DNA of 64,000 bases from Apodemus sylvaticus (GCF_947179515.1 NC_067481.1:41582547-41646546), one strand, 5' to 3'. Shown: positions 1 to 12,269, counted from the stretch's first letter. Numbers and translations: made by a program. Notes: generated by a model from the letters alone, not told the origin.

Positions 1-226
1 CTGGTTTTAGCTGGCACAACATTTTTTCATTCTGTGTCTCTGCTCAGAGACCTGACCATCTGTTTTACCAGTCTAAAAATCTACTCTTTTGCTCTCTCTC
101 CTGAATGTTATCCTCTGTCCCTAGAATGAAGCTTCTCTATCCAATATCTATGAGTTTTAAACAATTGCTCTTTAAGATTATCCTGTTATTCTTTGTTTAA
201 TCAATACCAAGGAGGATGGGACCTTC

Positions 227-700
227 CTAACCTCTCAAGAAAGGCAAACTAAACCAAGAGATATGTTCACCTCTCACATTAATTATCCTGTCTCCATTCC
301 TGTAAGCTCCTGTATAAGGAAGAGGATCATCAGTAGGTTCTAGAATTTTATAATCTTTTCCCTGAAGTTTCAAAGGCATCCACAATCTATTTCTTATGAC
401 AGAAACTGAACTCTTTTGAGTCATAATAGTGACTGTTTTTTTCTTGGGATCGTGGGATTGCCTGTGTTGGAAAAGAGTCTTTTCAGGAGTTTGTACAAAT
501 AATTCTTACTGCAACTGGTCCCATATGCTAGTCCCCCACTTGGGTTTTTGATATCTTGCTTTAATCATTGCTTGAAGGACAGGAGGAAGTTTGGCAACAG
601 AAGGAGGAGCTAATCTCAAAGGTTTGTCAATTATCTATTTTCTAAGGAACATGGCCTTCATAAACACAGGACCAACCTCCACTGCCAATCTCGATAGCTG
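227..700 (-). pseudogene. Possible class II endogenous retrovirus env-like remnant
   Basis: On the minus strand a short open stretch at 227-424, with related coding-like sequence up to about 700, has the layout of the N-terminal surface region of a betaretrovirus-like envelope: a tryptophan-proline patch, then a Thr-Asp-Asp-Pro motif, then a short hydrophobic strand. Stop codons interrupt the frame upstream near 500 and 640, so it is a broken remnant. I see no LTR or pol next to it, and the element may continue off the left edge. The family call rests on motif layout only and could be wrong. Confidence 0.3.
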
Positions 701-759
701 CAACACTAGCACAAATCATTATAATCATAAGAACTTCAACAAAACCAAAAAAGGTACTT

Positions 760-2640
760 AATGCACATGGTTTTTCAGGAGGCTGAGTTCCTTGAACTTT
801 ATGCCTCAATCAGGTGACCAAGTCACACAGACTCCCCTGGAGTTGACGGGGCAATATGTATATATTAATGTTCTCATATGTGTGCATGTGTATTTATATA
901 TTGCTCTAGTTCTGTTTCCTTGTCTGTCTGTCTGTAATCTATCCTTAAAGCTATGAGTTTATACTCATATTTTGAGTACTGAATCAATATCATAAAAAGA
1001 TATATTTTAGCCTTCCAACTCCTTATACTTGTCTGTATAAAAAATGACTTATTTCCTCCTGTGGATTTCCTGGCATCCTTTCCATAGTCAAGAGGCTAAT
1101 GTAGCTTCATTCTCATTAGCTCTGATTTGTGAGCTGCCCTGATTCTGAAGAGCTTGCTGTTAAGTCCTTGACCCTGGTCACAGCTCTTAAAAAAACTCAA
1201 AGGAGTCTGTGACTCTGGCCCCAGTTAATTGCTGACTGGGATCCAAGCACTGACCAAAGGGAAGGGACGATGTTGGCTGGATTAAAAAAAAAAAAAGAAT
1301 CAGGAAGACAAAACTTAGTTGAGCCCTGTGTACAGACAGTTCACTTGGGAAGGTACCTTAGAGAGAAGACTGTGGAGGGGTCAGAGTGGAATGGAGACCC
1401 AGAAGTCACTTGGAAACTTACCAGCTTTTTGAACAATGGTTTTGGAGCTCATAGAAGCATATAAAATCAATTCCAGAAGCAGCCACTGGGAAGAAGTCAT
1501 AGGCTTTTAAATGTCTATCTCAATGACATCCTTTGGAAGGCTGCCACCCAGAGACCTTCCCCATTACTTTCTGAGCTCAGGCAAGTATATAGCACAGGGT
1601 GCTCATAACCTAGCAAGTCACCTAGGATGATCCTGTGGGAGAAAATACAAGTAAGAGGCAACGAGAACAGATGTTGAAAGAGTAAAATGAATCATAGCTT
1701 AAAACATACTGAAGGCTTAAATCCAAGGTGAAATCAAAACGTACACAAGAAGAGGTTCTGGATTAGTGACCTCCATGATTCTGTGTCTTCTGTCTCTAGT
1801 ATGTATGAGAACACACAGATATGAACCAGTTTATATAAAGATGTTGGGTTAAAAACCCTTTTATTCAAGCCCAGGCACATAATACCAATCATTTAAATAA
1901 GACGACAAAGCACTTCCTGTTATAGTTATTTATTTGCACAAAGGTTATTTTTATTTGATGCAGAATAACAAATTTCAGAATGCAGCTGTTGAAAATTTGG
2001 GGTGTGTCCTTTCCTGTAGCCTGATGTCAGGTCAGCCTGAGTCTTCATGCCTTGGTCGTTTGGGAATTGTGACATAATATTTTATGAATACTGGGCTCAC
2101 ATCTCTGTGCTCAGTTTGATCTCAAGGCTGTGGAAGAGAGAGGCTAAATTTGGGTGAAGCTTTTTGGTGCAGTCTCTCTTCGGTGCCCTGACGATTTGTT
2201 TGCTTTGTTGCTCTAGAGGTTTGGGTATGAATTTCAGTGAAAACTCCTCTCCAATTAGGTGATAACTGGTTAGGGGTGTTTCCAATAAGTTGTACTACTG
2301 GATGGTTTAATGGTTTTACTACAAGGGGCTTTACACACCTCTACCAACCCAGTCATCAGATACGACCACCAAAGACATGACTATAAAGAAGGGTAGGGAT
2401 ATGTGTGAGGTCACTAGCTAGACATCTCTTCTCTGTGGGAGATTTGTATTTCTACTTCCAAATAAATTGAGGGAAAAGTGTATTGCCCTAAGACAATTAA
2501 CTCAGTTTATGATTTGGAGCCTTACTCTGTCTTCTGTGTTTCCATGTGGGCCGGAATTGTGGTATCTTTCCACATGGGCATGAAAAAAGAACCATAGGGA
2601 GATGGCTAGACAAAGAAAAAAGTTCCCCTTATTCATATTA
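760..2640. other. No gene recognised
   Basis: This stretch has no ORF with coding character, no convincing splice-bounded exon and no repeat family I can name. Short open frames at 1270-1464 and 2097-2285 show no recognisable domain. A short TGTC repeat lies near 920-935. Confidence 0.5.
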
Positions 2641-2654
2641 TTTTTATTTTATTG

Positions 2655-2656
<2 letters not shown>

Positions 2657-2692
<36 letters not shown>
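2657..2692. repeat. (CA)n microsatellite
   Basis: A nearly pure CA dinucleotide run of about 18 units. Confidence 0.95.
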
Positions 2693-2694
<2 letters not shown>

Positions 2695-2992
2695 TCCTGG
2701 TTGTGATTTCTTTTTTCTCTACTCCCAGTTCTTCCTCCTCTCCCCACCTCTTTTATCTTCGTTCTGCCTCTCGTTGTAAAACAAATGGGCTGCTGAGGGG
2801 ATAACAATAAAATAATAATATAATATAAAACAAAAACAAACACATTGGAAAAGGGCAAATTAACCAGAAGTAAAAGAGCCCAAGAAAAGGCATGAGAGAC
2901 AGCTATACATATAGAGATCCACACATTCTCACATTCAGGAATCCCATAGAAATACAAAACTGGAAGTCATAGTATATATGCAAAAGGCCTGT

Positions 2993-3067
<75 letters not shown>

Positions 3068-3320
3068 AAAAAAGATTAAAAAAATAGAAAGAAAATAAAA
3101 GTCCTGACATGATATTATGAGACGAGGATCCTCTAATTATGCTATTGAATTATTCTTCTGTCTGTCATTAACTTCTGGACATGTGGTCTACCCTTAAGAG
3201 TAGTTTGTTTACCCAGTGAGATTTCCTTGGAAAAGACTAAATTTTCATTTTTAAGTGTTTATCAATTGGAGATAGCTTATGGCTTGGGAAGGGGGTGATG
3301 AGTATGGATGATCTATTTGG
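2695..3320 (+). mobile_element. Old rodent L1 3' UTR fragment
   Basis: The flanks of the GA tract read as an old Lx-like L1 3' untranslated region in sense orientation. Familiar phrases include the 'aggaatcccatagaaa' block near 2937, the 'cctgacatgatattatgag' block near 3104 and the 'acccttaag...gtttgtttacccagtgag' block near 3190-3222. It is heavily diverged and split by the (GA)n tract. The assignment comes from memory of rodent L1 3' ends, so the subfamily is uncertain. Confidence 0.5.
2994..3064. repeat. (GA)n microsatellite
   Basis: About 70 bases of almost perfect GA repeat, embedded in the old L1 3' UTR. Confidence 0.95.
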
Positions 3321-3329
3321 AGTTTTCTA

Positions 3330-4170
3330 CATGAAGCCATCCAGTTTTACCATTATCATTTGTTGAAGATGCTGTCTTTCTTTTTGGGTATATTTCTGGA
3401 CTAAAAATATCAGGTGTCCATAGGCTTCTGGATTTATGTCTTGGTCTTCAGTTTGATTCCATTAATCAATGTGCCTATCTTTGTGTCACAGTATTTCTGT
3501 AGTACAATTTAGCTTGAAGATAGTGACACTTCCAACAGTTCTTTTATTATTTAGTATTGTTTCAGGTATCTCTCTCTCTCTGTGTTTTCATGTGAAGCTG
3601 ATAATTGTCAAAGCAATTCTACTAAAATCAGGAACAAAACATGGTTGTCCACTCTCTCCATACCTATTCAATGCAGTATTTGAACTCTTCACTAGAGCAC
3701 TGAAAGAAGTGAACGAAATCAAAGAGATACACATGGAAAGGAATGAGTCAAAATATCTTTCTTTGCTGATGATATGATAGAATATAAATAATCCTAAATT
3801 TCCACCTGGGAACTCCTACAGATGATAAATATTTTCAACAAAGTCGCTGGATAAAAATTAACTCACAAAAATCAGTAACCCTATTGTATACACATAACAC
3901 ATGGACTGAGAAAGAAATATGGAAAACACCTTTCATAAGATCCTCAAAAATAGAAAATATCTTGGGTGTAACTCTAAACAAGGAAGTGAAAGACTTGCAT
4001 GATAAAACTTTATGACACTGAAGAGGATATATCAGAAGATGGAAAGATAACCTAAGCTTATAGATTGCTAGGGTTAACATAGTAAAAGTGGCCATCCTAC
4101 CCAAAGCTATCTACAGATTCAGTGAAATTTCCATCAAAATTCTGATATGGTTCTTTGCAGGTCTTAAAAA
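3330..4170. mobile_element. Old L1 ORF2 fragment with internal inversion
   Basis: From about 3330 to 3590 the sequence is antisense L1 ORF2. From about 3591 to 4170 it switches to sense and encodes a decayed reverse-transcriptase block: a Gly-Thr-Lys-X-Gly-Cys-Pro-Leu-Ser-Pro-Tyr-Leu-Phe motif at about 3634-3670, followed by remnants of the FADD region near 3765. The frame is broken. The opposed halves are typical of a twin-primed L1 insertion, now old and divergent. Confidence 0.6.
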
Positions 4171-4246
4171 TGTTGCTTTTAAATGACAGCTACTGTCTTG
4201 GAGGCAGCTAAGCTCATGAAGTGCAAGGTAAGTTTGATTTTAAGAG

Positions 4247-4385
4247 TCTGCCATGAAGGTCAGGTATATGGCTCAGTGGACAAAGTGCTTGCTGCACACT
4301 CAGCACAAATGTCCCAAGATGGTAGAGCTGGATTCCATCATGAATCTGGGAGTACAGACTTTGAGAGTATAATGAAAATAAATTA
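4247..4385 (+). mobile_element. Degenerate B2/B3-type SINE fragment
   Basis: The phrase 'atggctcagtggacaaagtgcttgctgcac' resembles the tRNA-derived head of a rodent B2/B3 or ID-type SINE. It is divergent and its ends are unclear. Confidence 0.35.
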
Positions 4386-5250
4386 GTTCTGAGTCTTGAA
4401 ACCCTTTGAATACTACCTTTACGCCACTGTAGAAGGTTGAGTCCACACCCAGAGTTTGTTGTTACCCACTACAGAGTTTGTTACCTACTACTGCACATGC
4501 CATTCATTGCTCTGTCTAGCCTATTATTATGAACTCAAATGTACAGGCTCAATGCTTAGGCCCTAGTGAGGTCTTGCACAACTACAATCCTGTGCCCAGA
4601 CTAAGCAACCCTCTCTACTGCTCCCCTAAGTGTGCTACTGTCCCCCACTACTTCAGAACACTTGCTGGGGCATTACGACTTGAATATTTACCACTCCAAA
4701 TTTAAGGAACCCTAAAGCTACAATACAACCCTTTATTCCTAATTTCCAATCTCAATTCCTCTGTCTTTTCAGTGTTTAGCTGCCTGGACCTCCGCACCGT
4801 GACCCCTTGACCTATTTTCTTTCTTGGAAGCTCAGAAAAGTTCTATCAATTTTCTTTTCATAACACCCACTATCTTCAGGGTAGATGTGTCAGAGTTTTC
4901 TCAGAAAAATCTTCAAGTGGATGTAGACATAGGCATTTAGTTTTCCTTAGAAGTCTGGTTTCACTTGTAAGATGCTAACCTGGGCTTGAGAATGCAGTCA
5001 TGAAAAAAAAAAAAACTGGGGTTAAATTGAAAAAGTTGGCAGACTGTTGCTAGAGGTCATGGGAAAAACTTTGTATAAAGAGAAGTTTGCTGAAAAAAAA
5101 AAAGAAAGAAAGAAAGAAAGAAAAGTGAGCTGGGGCCACAGTGGAGTGAAACCACAAGACATTCATGCAGTGTCCCTTTCCACAGATATCCCCTGCTGCT
5201 GGGTTCTCTAGCCCAATGAAGTTTGACCAGGTACAAGGAATTCCAACATA
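4386..5250. other. No gene recognised
   Basis: No coding region or named repeat is recognised apart from short A-rich runs at 5000-5013 and 5092-5123, the latter ending in (AAAG)n. Confidence 0.5.
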
Positions 5251-5256
5251 CATATG

Positions 5257-5385
5257 CAAACTGGTAGGGTGACTTAACAGGTGAAGGTTCTTGCTGCTTC
5301 TCAAGTCTGAAGACTTGAGTTCCCTTCCAGGAACTCTCATGGTGGAGGGAGAGAACTAAAAGTCACCAAGAACAAGAAAAGTATT
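5257..5385 (+). mobile_element. B3/B2-type SINE fragment
   Basis: The segment reads 'tagggtgacttaacaggtgaaggttcttgctgc' and then 'gacttgagttcccttccaggaactc'. This is the tRNA-like head and following body of a B2/B3 SINE in sense orientation, and an (AAAC)n tail follows immediately. Confidence 0.55.
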
Positions 5386-5398
5386 TGTGTTGGCTGTA

Positions 5399-5455
5399 CA
5401 AAACAAACAAACAAACAAACAAACAAACAAACAAACAAACAAAAACAAAAAAAAC
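5399..5455. repeat. (AAAC)n microsatellite
   Basis: About ten units of AAAC, probably grown from the tail of the adjacent SINE. Confidence 0.9.
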
Positions 5456-5694
5456 CCACTGCCCTGGCAGATTTGTCTTGTTCTAGAAAGGGTCAAATTT
5501 ACCCAGTTCCAGGAACCAGTTATTGGAAACACACCAGTTATTGTATAGCCTAATTAAGGCATACAAAAGCCAAATGTGTTCCATTACAACATAATTATAA
5601 ATTTTCCTTTACAGTTTATTTGGGACTAATTTCTGCAATTTCTACTTTAAAGGAAAAAATGCATAAAGGTACAATCAAATAACAAAAAAGATAC

Positions 5695-6780
5695 AAAGAT
5701 CATAAATATAAGATGTTCTTTTGCTTTAGAATGAAATGTTCTATATATATCTGTTAAATCCAATTGGTCCAAAGTAAAATGGCAGCTAACAAATTGGAAA
5801 AAGATCGTCACCAACTCTACATCTGACAGAGGGCTGATATCTAATATATACAAAGAACTCAAGAAGGTAGACTCCAGAGAGGCAAATAACCCTATTAAAA
5901 ATGGGGTACAGAGATAAATAAAGAATTTTCACCTAAAGAATTTCAAATGGCTGAGAAGCACTTTAAGAAATGTTCAACATCATTAATCATTAGAGAAATG
6001 CAAACCAAAACAACCCTGAGATTTCACCTCACACCAGTCAGAATGGCTAAGATTAAAAACTCAGGAGACAACAGCTGATGGTGAGGATGTGGAGAAAGAG
6101 GAACACTCCTCTACTGCTGGTGGGATTGCAAGTTGGTACAATTACTCTGAAAATCAGTCTGGTGGTTCCTTGGAAAACTGGGCATGACACTTCCCGAGGA
6201 CCCTGCTATACCACTCCTGGGCATATACTCAGAGGATTTCCCAGCACGCAATAAGGACACATGCTTCACTATGTGCACAGCAGCCTTATTTATAATAGCC
6301 AGAAGCTGGAAAGAATCCAGATGTCCCTCAATGGAGGAATGGATACAGAAAATGTGGTATATTTACACAATGGAATACTACTCAGCAATTAAAAACAATG
6401 AATTCATGAAATTTTTAGGCAAATGTTTGGACCTGGAAAATATCATCCTAAGTGAGGTAATGCAATCACAAAAGAATACACATGGAATGCAATCACTAAT
6501 AAGTGGATATTAATTAACCCAGAAGTTCTGAATACTCAAGACACAATTAACATATCAAATGATTCCTAAGAAAGAAGGAAGGAGAGATCCCTGGTCCTGG
6601 GAGGGCTTGATTCAGCATTGTAGGGGAGTACCATGACAGAGAAATGGGAGGGGATGATTGGGGAATGGGCAGAGGGAAGAGGGCTTATTGGACTTATGGG
6701 GAGGGGGAAACTGGGAAAGGGTAAAGCATTTGGAATGTAAACAAAGAATATAGAAAATAAAAAATAGAATAAAAGGGTTC
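5695..6780. mobile_element. Old L1 with 5' inversion (twin-primed)
   Basis: From 5695 to about 5772 is antisense L1 ORF2 from the endonuclease region; it aligns with 21450-21510. From about 5773 to 6513 is sense ORF2 C-terminal sequence with stops in the first half. An open stretch at 6184-6513 encodes the characteristic C-terminus ending Ser-Leu-Ile-Ser-Gly-Tyr. A G-rich 3' UTR and an A-rich end near 6780 follow. It diverges from the young copies in this window at many positions and cannot make a functional protein. Confidence 0.8.
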
Positions 6781-7001
6781 TATGTGAAAAAATAAAGATA
6801 AGATGTGTTCTTGGTGATCATAACCAAATACTCTTATTTTTTCCCACAGGGCTGAAGCCTTTCCTTGCTACAGGACCATGTTAGAATAATACAAAGAATT
6901 CTATTATAGAGAATTATTACTATTTGACTTGTCACCCTTCTGCTACATTACCAATACTTAAATCTATTTGTAAAATTTGGTACATTATACAAAACTTTTA
7001 T

Positions 7002-7440
7002 TAATACCACAGACCCGAGGAGGAAGACCACCTACTCAAATTATGGCCAACTCAAAACAAGCTTTACTTGTGTACATAAGAGCTGAATCAGCAACTGTCT
7101 GCTCGTAAGATGGGGTTCATGAGATCAGCCTGAGCTACTTTCTCAAGCCCTTTTTATAGGACGAAACTGTAAGGTAGGGGTGTAAGCATGGTTATAGAAG
7201 TGAGACCAGGCAGTTAAGGAAAGCAGACCATGAAAAAAATAGGTGTAGAACATTTCTGAGAACAGGTGGCTCCTGTCAGTTGGTTTACGGTACATTCCAG
7301 AGTTATTGGGATAGAAGCTCAGCTCTGAGAAATAGAAACTCACTTTTTATAGTAAATAGAAACTTAACTTGGCTATAGACTCAAAATGGCTTCTGGGAAC
7401 AAAATGGTAATGAGCTGGTTTCTCATGTTCATTGTGTCTG
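7002..7440. repeat. LTR-like interspersed repeat (family not assigned)
   Basis: The segment around 7185-7265 (motif 'gtgagaccaggcagttaaggaaagcag') recurs at 10160-10230 with high identity, so this is a dispersed repeat. Its composition and surroundings suggest an LTR or retroviral fragment, but I cannot name the family. Confidence 0.45.
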
Positions 7441-8400
7441 TGTCTTCAATCTTCTAGACTGATGATTAAACAGATCAATGGCATCAACTGTCAGAATCAG
7501 CTGAATGTTTCAGTATTTTAGTTCAAGAAAATTCCTATCAGTCCTTCTAAATCTACTTTCTACTCTTTTTGACAAACATCTACTATCTAACTGAAAAATG
7601 CTAAGCATCCTATAAACATTATGTAAAACATGTCTGAGGCATGTTTATAAAAGAAATACATATACTTTTGCAAGTAAAAATAAAAATTGGTTACAGGCTC
7701 CTACAATGAGCTCCCAGAACAGGGAAATGTAAAGGAATAAAAAGGGAAAATCAGATGTTTTCATCAATTGGGAAAAGACATGCATCAATAACTCCCATTT
7801 GGAGAGAAAGGAATTATCAGGTATGTCTAGCCATTTTCTGTTCAATCACTTGTAAGGAGAAAACCAAGTTAGCTTTATACTTCTCATCTCAAATTTGTAC
7901 CTTTGTCTGCTGGAGACACACCCTTCTGGACTTCTAAAAATCTAGGTGGGATTTATTTTCAAGTGCAATGACAGTTGGCTAACCAAGTAACTAAGTTGAA
8001 AACTCTGCTGACAAAATTTCTAATTCTCATCCTTTCTATTTAACTTTTTTATGTTTAGATGCTTTGAAAATTGTCCAAGACATTTGGAATTTTCCTTAAT
8101 ACCATTTAAATGACAAACACACTGCCAGTCTCAGCTTTAGTAAAGGTCCAGATGAAGACACTGTGTTCTTAGTTCATCACGCTTTTATTATGTCTGTTTG
8201 ACTACTTAAGCTTCCAACCTTCCTGGAACCAAGTCTTTATGTCAGAAAAGATTCTGTGACTCAGGGGGAAAGCGTAGGGTCAGTCTGATTAAGGCATTTG
8301 ATTACTGCTTTACTTTAGGGTTTTATAAACAAAGCATTTGCTCTCTCTTACATTTTCAAGTTACAGTCCATCACTGAGGGAAGTCGGCAGGAACCTGGAG
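7441..8400. other. No gene recognised
   Basis: AT-rich sequence with only short open frames on either strand. The two frames near 7645-7937 overlap in opposite directions and show no domain. Confidence 0.5.
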
Positions 8401-8640
8401 GTATGAGCTGATGCAGAGGCCATGAAGAAGTGCAGGTGGGAGCGGATGCAGAGATCATGCTGCTTATTGTCTCCCTGTCCTTGGCTTGCTCAGCCCCTTT
8501 TCTTAGAGGACCACCCGTCCAGGGCATTGGTCCCATCCACAGTCCCGCCCACGTCAACCACCAATCAAACGCCCCACAGACTTTCCCATAGGCCAATCTC
8601 AGCTGAGGTTCCTTCTTTGCAAATGACTTTAGATTGTGTC
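8400..8640. repeat. Rodent dispersed repeat, copy 1 (family not assigned)
   Basis: The block that includes 'cccatccacagtcccgcccacgtcaaccaccaatcaaacgcc' and ends 'gattgtgtcaa' is a diverged copy of the sequence at 63755-63965 in this window (both share the cccatccacag / accaatca / tgtgtcaa landmarks). It is a repeat, not a gene, although short open frames cross it. Confidence 0.5.
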
Positions 8641-9302
8641 AATATGGAAATCAGTCTGGCGGTTCCTCCGAAAACTGGGCACCTCACTTCCAGAAGATCC
8701 TGCTATACCACTCCTGGGCATATACCCAGAGGATTCCCCACCATGTAATAAGAATACATGCTCTACTATGTTCATAGCAGCCCTATTTATAATTGCCAGA
8801 TGCTGGAAAGAACCCAGGTATCCCTCAACAGAAGAGTGGATGCAAAAAATGTGGTATATCTACACAATGGAGTACTATTCAGCCATTAGAAACAATGAAT
8901 TCATGAAATTCTTAGGCAAATGGATGGAGCTAGAGAACATCATACTAAGTGAGGTAACCCAGACTCAAAAGGTGAATCATGGTATGCACTCACTAATAAG
9001 TGGTTATTAACCTAGAAAACTGGAATACCCAAAACATAATCCACACATCAAATGAGATACAAGAAGAAAGGAGGAGTGGCCCCTTGTTCTGGAAAGACTC
9101 AGTGAAACAGTATTCGGCAAAACCAGAACGGGGAAGTGGGAAGGGGTGGGAGGGAGGACAGGGGAAGAGAAGGGGGCTTATGGGACTTTCGGAGAGTGTT
9201 TGGGGGGGCTAGAAAAGGGGAAATCACTTGAAATGTAAATAAATTATATCGAATAAAAAAAATTAAAAAAAAACAAAAAACAAAAAACAACAACAAAAAA
9301 AA
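8641..9302 (+). mobile_element. 5'-truncated young L1, 3' end
   Basis: The sequence starts in the last ~120 codons of ORF2. An open frame runs to the Ser-Leu-Ile-Ser-Gly-Tyr stop at 9010, followed by the purine-rich L1 3' UTR (about 9064-9210), an AATAAA-rich end and an A-rich tail to about 9302. It is close in sequence to L1-A and L1-C but in the opposite orientation. I see no clear target-site duplication. Confidence 0.85.
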
Positions 9303-10760
9303 ACTGCTGTGAGGTAAGCCCACCAGGGACAATCACACTGACAATCATAAAGCCGAGAAAAAAGTCTTTATTGCTGGTCTACGACTACACAGGAAACTTG
9401 CTCAAATTGTGAAGCCCCAGGCCCCACAGGTTTTTGTACTGAGAACCCACATTGTGGTTGGCAGATTTCAGTTAGTAAGAAGCAGCACTACAGAAGAAAA
9501 AGAAAAGCAAAGTTAGTACATTCAGAGACTTTTACTGGGAGACTTTCTGGGAATCCATGGACTTACCTGTTATTCCTGCTTTAGCAGGTGACCTAGGTCT
9601 TTGTTCCTGTTTTGTAAGGAGTTACAGCCTACTTTCTGGGTTTCAAGACCTGGATGCAGCTTTTAATATGATGTCAGTTGTGTCAAGGTTTGGGAGAACA
9701 AAACTAAGACAATGACGTGCATAGGAGTGTTGGTTGACTAGGATGTTGATTTCCTTCTTCTGTTACCTTTACTTCTTTAGATCATGATGTGTCTTGATTA
9801 TTTTAGCTTTAGATCCTGTGATGTTAGTTTTGATTGTCAACTTGACACAATGTAGTCCCATAAAGGAATATGGAAGAAGGAATTTTTTTTTAACTTGGCT
9901 TTCACTCTCATTGGCAAGTTCACCTACATTGCTGCTGCTGCTTCCTTTACTGATATATTAGAATGAGCTTCTTTGGGCTTCCACCATGGGAGGAACACCA
10001 GTGGTTCTTCCGGAATCTATGCCAGGCTTTGGCATCAGATTGGAAATGCCAAGGCACATGGATGAGCAACTATTGATTTCTTGATCTCCATGGTGGGAGA
10101 CAGCCACTGAAAGACTACTCTGTCCACATAATGAAAGACAATAGTGTAAGTGTGGTCACAGGAGTGAGACCAGGCAGTTAAGGAAAGCAGTTCATGGAAA
10201 AATAGGTATAGAACATTTATGAGAACAGGCGAATGTATATATTCATTTTGTTGGCTATGGTCCTCTAGAGAATTATGACTAATGTTAATACTGATAGTGT
10301 TTCTATTGTGTGTTACATGTAAATGTATGAGACATAGAGGGCATAGCTGTCTATAAATTAGGAAAACAAAGCCTTTCAGGGGGAAGGTGAGGCAGGCAAG
10401 GATAGGGAATATCTTAGCAACTTGGGACTCTACCTGGTTTGGGCTATATACACACTCTGTCTCTGAAGAATATAGCAAGCAACCTGTTAGCAACTTAGTA
10501 CTTTCAACTGCAAAAGAGTTTAAACCATGCAATAAATTGCTCCACTTAGTAACCCTTTGACAAACTTTGTTTCTAGTCAGATACAATCTGGAACAGAGTC
10601 TGGGTCTGGCTGAGACCAGTTTGTGGTACAAGTACAATGAAGTGAAATGCAACCTCAAGTACACTTTCAGAAAGAATCCCCTCTATATGATAGCGATCAT
10701 AACTTTCCATCACTTCACTTTGAATAAAAATGTCCAAGTTACATTTGCAAATCAGTGTGA
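9303..10760. repeat. Old dispersed repeats, no gene
   Basis: This interval holds LTR-like sequence around 9340-9540, an old repeat around 9830-10030 and the second copy of the 7185-7265 repeat at about 10125-10240. The 209-codon open frame on the minus strand at 10035-10664 runs across the repeat copy and has no domain. I treat it as chance. Confidence 0.4.
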
Positions 10761-10763
10761 ATT

Positions 10764-10769
10764 TTTATT
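10764..10769 (-). terminator. Ccl8 polyadenylation signal AATAAA
   Basis: TTTATT on the plus strand gives AATAAA on the gene strand, 107 bases beyond the stop codon. This implies a short 3' UTR of about 125-130 nt. No AUUUA motif occurs between the stop and this signal. Confidence 0.6.
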
Positions 10770-10875
10770 GCAGTTGTTCATATAGGAGACAACGAGGAAA
10801 CACCCAACCCAGGCACCATCTGCTTGTAACATCTCTGTCTGGAGAAGAGCTGTCTCTAGACCCAGGTGTGAAGGT

Positions 10876-12269
10876 TCAAGGCTGCAGAATTTGAGACTTC
10901 TGGTCAAGGATCTTCATGTACTCATTGACCCACTTCTGTGCAGGGTTTACACAGATAAACCTATTCCGCTTGGTGTGGAAGCTGTGGAGAGATGACATGC
11001 TCAGTAGTGCTCAGGGCGTAGCCCTACAGGTTGACAGACCTCATTCCCTCTTGCTCCAGAGATGAAGGAGCTGCTTGACAGGAGAGGAGGGTGGGAAAGG
11101 GTGGAAGGAAGAACCCCAAGGAGTAAGTCCCGATCTTGCTGTCCTACTTGAAGCATTCTCATCTGTTGGGTAAAGGAAATGGGGAAAATCCCTCTGAGTT
11201 CCTGGAAAATTACAGAATTCTTCTCCTCTAGTTAGTTTCCCTATGTGGGTAAGGAGCTGTTCAGGTAAGAGGCTATATTTGTTTGACTCACTTGTCTGTG
11301 TATCCTGACCACTCTCCCTTGACTCTGACTGGGATGTTCTGGGCAGGAATCACTTACATCACAGCTTCCCTGGGACACTGGGTACCGGTGATTCTCTCAT
11401 AGCTCTGTAGCATCCGAAGGGGGATCTTCCGATTTGTTACAGAATAGCAGCAGGTGACTGGAGTAGCTGAAAGCAATTTTGTAAAGAAAGAGGCTTAGGG
11501 GTCATCTCAGGGTACTCTCATAAGGGAAGATGAGGGTTGAGCTGCACCTAGGAGTCACTGTTCCCAAGTTCTGTATCTAGATTCTAGTGACAGAATATAT
11601 TCTAGGAGTGTCCTCTGTTGAACTACAGGATTCCTCACTGATAACTGTTTATAATAAAATCTCATTGACTGATCCCATATTTCTGATACAGGAAAGTTAG
11701 TTCCAAGAACTCACTGTCCATCACCTTGCTGCTGTGGGCTTAGAATCAACCTATTTCTAATCTAGGAAGCCTCTCCATGTGCAAGTATCCACATATGGCT
11801 GTAGTTCTAGAAGCCACTCTGGACCAAGCCCCCAAAGAGCTTCTTCAAGACATCATCCCTATCACTCCTCTATTGCTTGTGATGTCCTTCTCACTACAGA
11901 GTCACTTCTGGGCCATCTCCTCAACCAAGGAGAAGGTAGTATCTGTAGAGGCTGCATGCAATATCTCATCTTAGAGTTGGTGTCATGAGACATCAACAGG
12001 GCCTGGCCTCAGTGATCTAAACATTTACTTCTGGTTCTTTGCCTAGCTTTGACATACTGGCTTTTGCTAACTTCTTCTATAGTCTCAGTCTCTCCATCTT
12101 AAAATTTCAGATCATACAGCAGCTCTGGGATGCCTTGTGTTTGGATATTGGTGCCTGCTAAACCATTTATCTTAAGGAAAGAAGATGCCTTACCTGGCCC
12201 AGTCTGCTCCTGTGGGCTGACAGTGACAGCTATGAGCAGCAGGCACAGAAGCACTGTGTAGATCTTCAT
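10876..12269 (-). CDS. Ccl8: C-C motif chemokine 8 (MCP-2-like), three exons
   Basis: Secreted CC chemokine that attracts leukocytes through CC receptors. Coding exons on the minus strand are 12269-12194 (76 nt), 11466-11358 (109 nt) and 10981-10876 (106 nt); introns of 727 and 376 bp have GT-AG ends and keep the frame. The product is 96 aa, one less than mouse CCL8 as I recall it. Residues 1-19 to 23 form a signal peptide starting MKIYTVLLCLLLIAVTVSP. The adjacent Cys-Cys pair sits in 'PVTCCYS', with the third and fourth cysteines in 'GTQCPRE' and 'FICVNP'. The C-terminal helix ends EYMKILDQKSQILQP, which closely matches CCL8 and separates it from CCL2, CCL7, CCL11 and CCL12. The core between the cysteines differs from mouse CCL8 at many sites. 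A TATA box lies 79 bases upstream of the ATG. The gene looks functional; receptor use cannot be read from sequence. Confidence 0.9.

Noticed and set aside
5399..5455. Regular direct repeats that might suggest a CRISPR-like array
   Set aside because: This and the other short-period arrays are microsatellites without unique spacers, in mammalian DNA.
10035..10664. A 209-codon minus-strand frame just left of Ccl8
   Set aside because: It runs across dispersed-repeat sequence shared with 7185-7265 and shows no domain, signal peptide or splice context.
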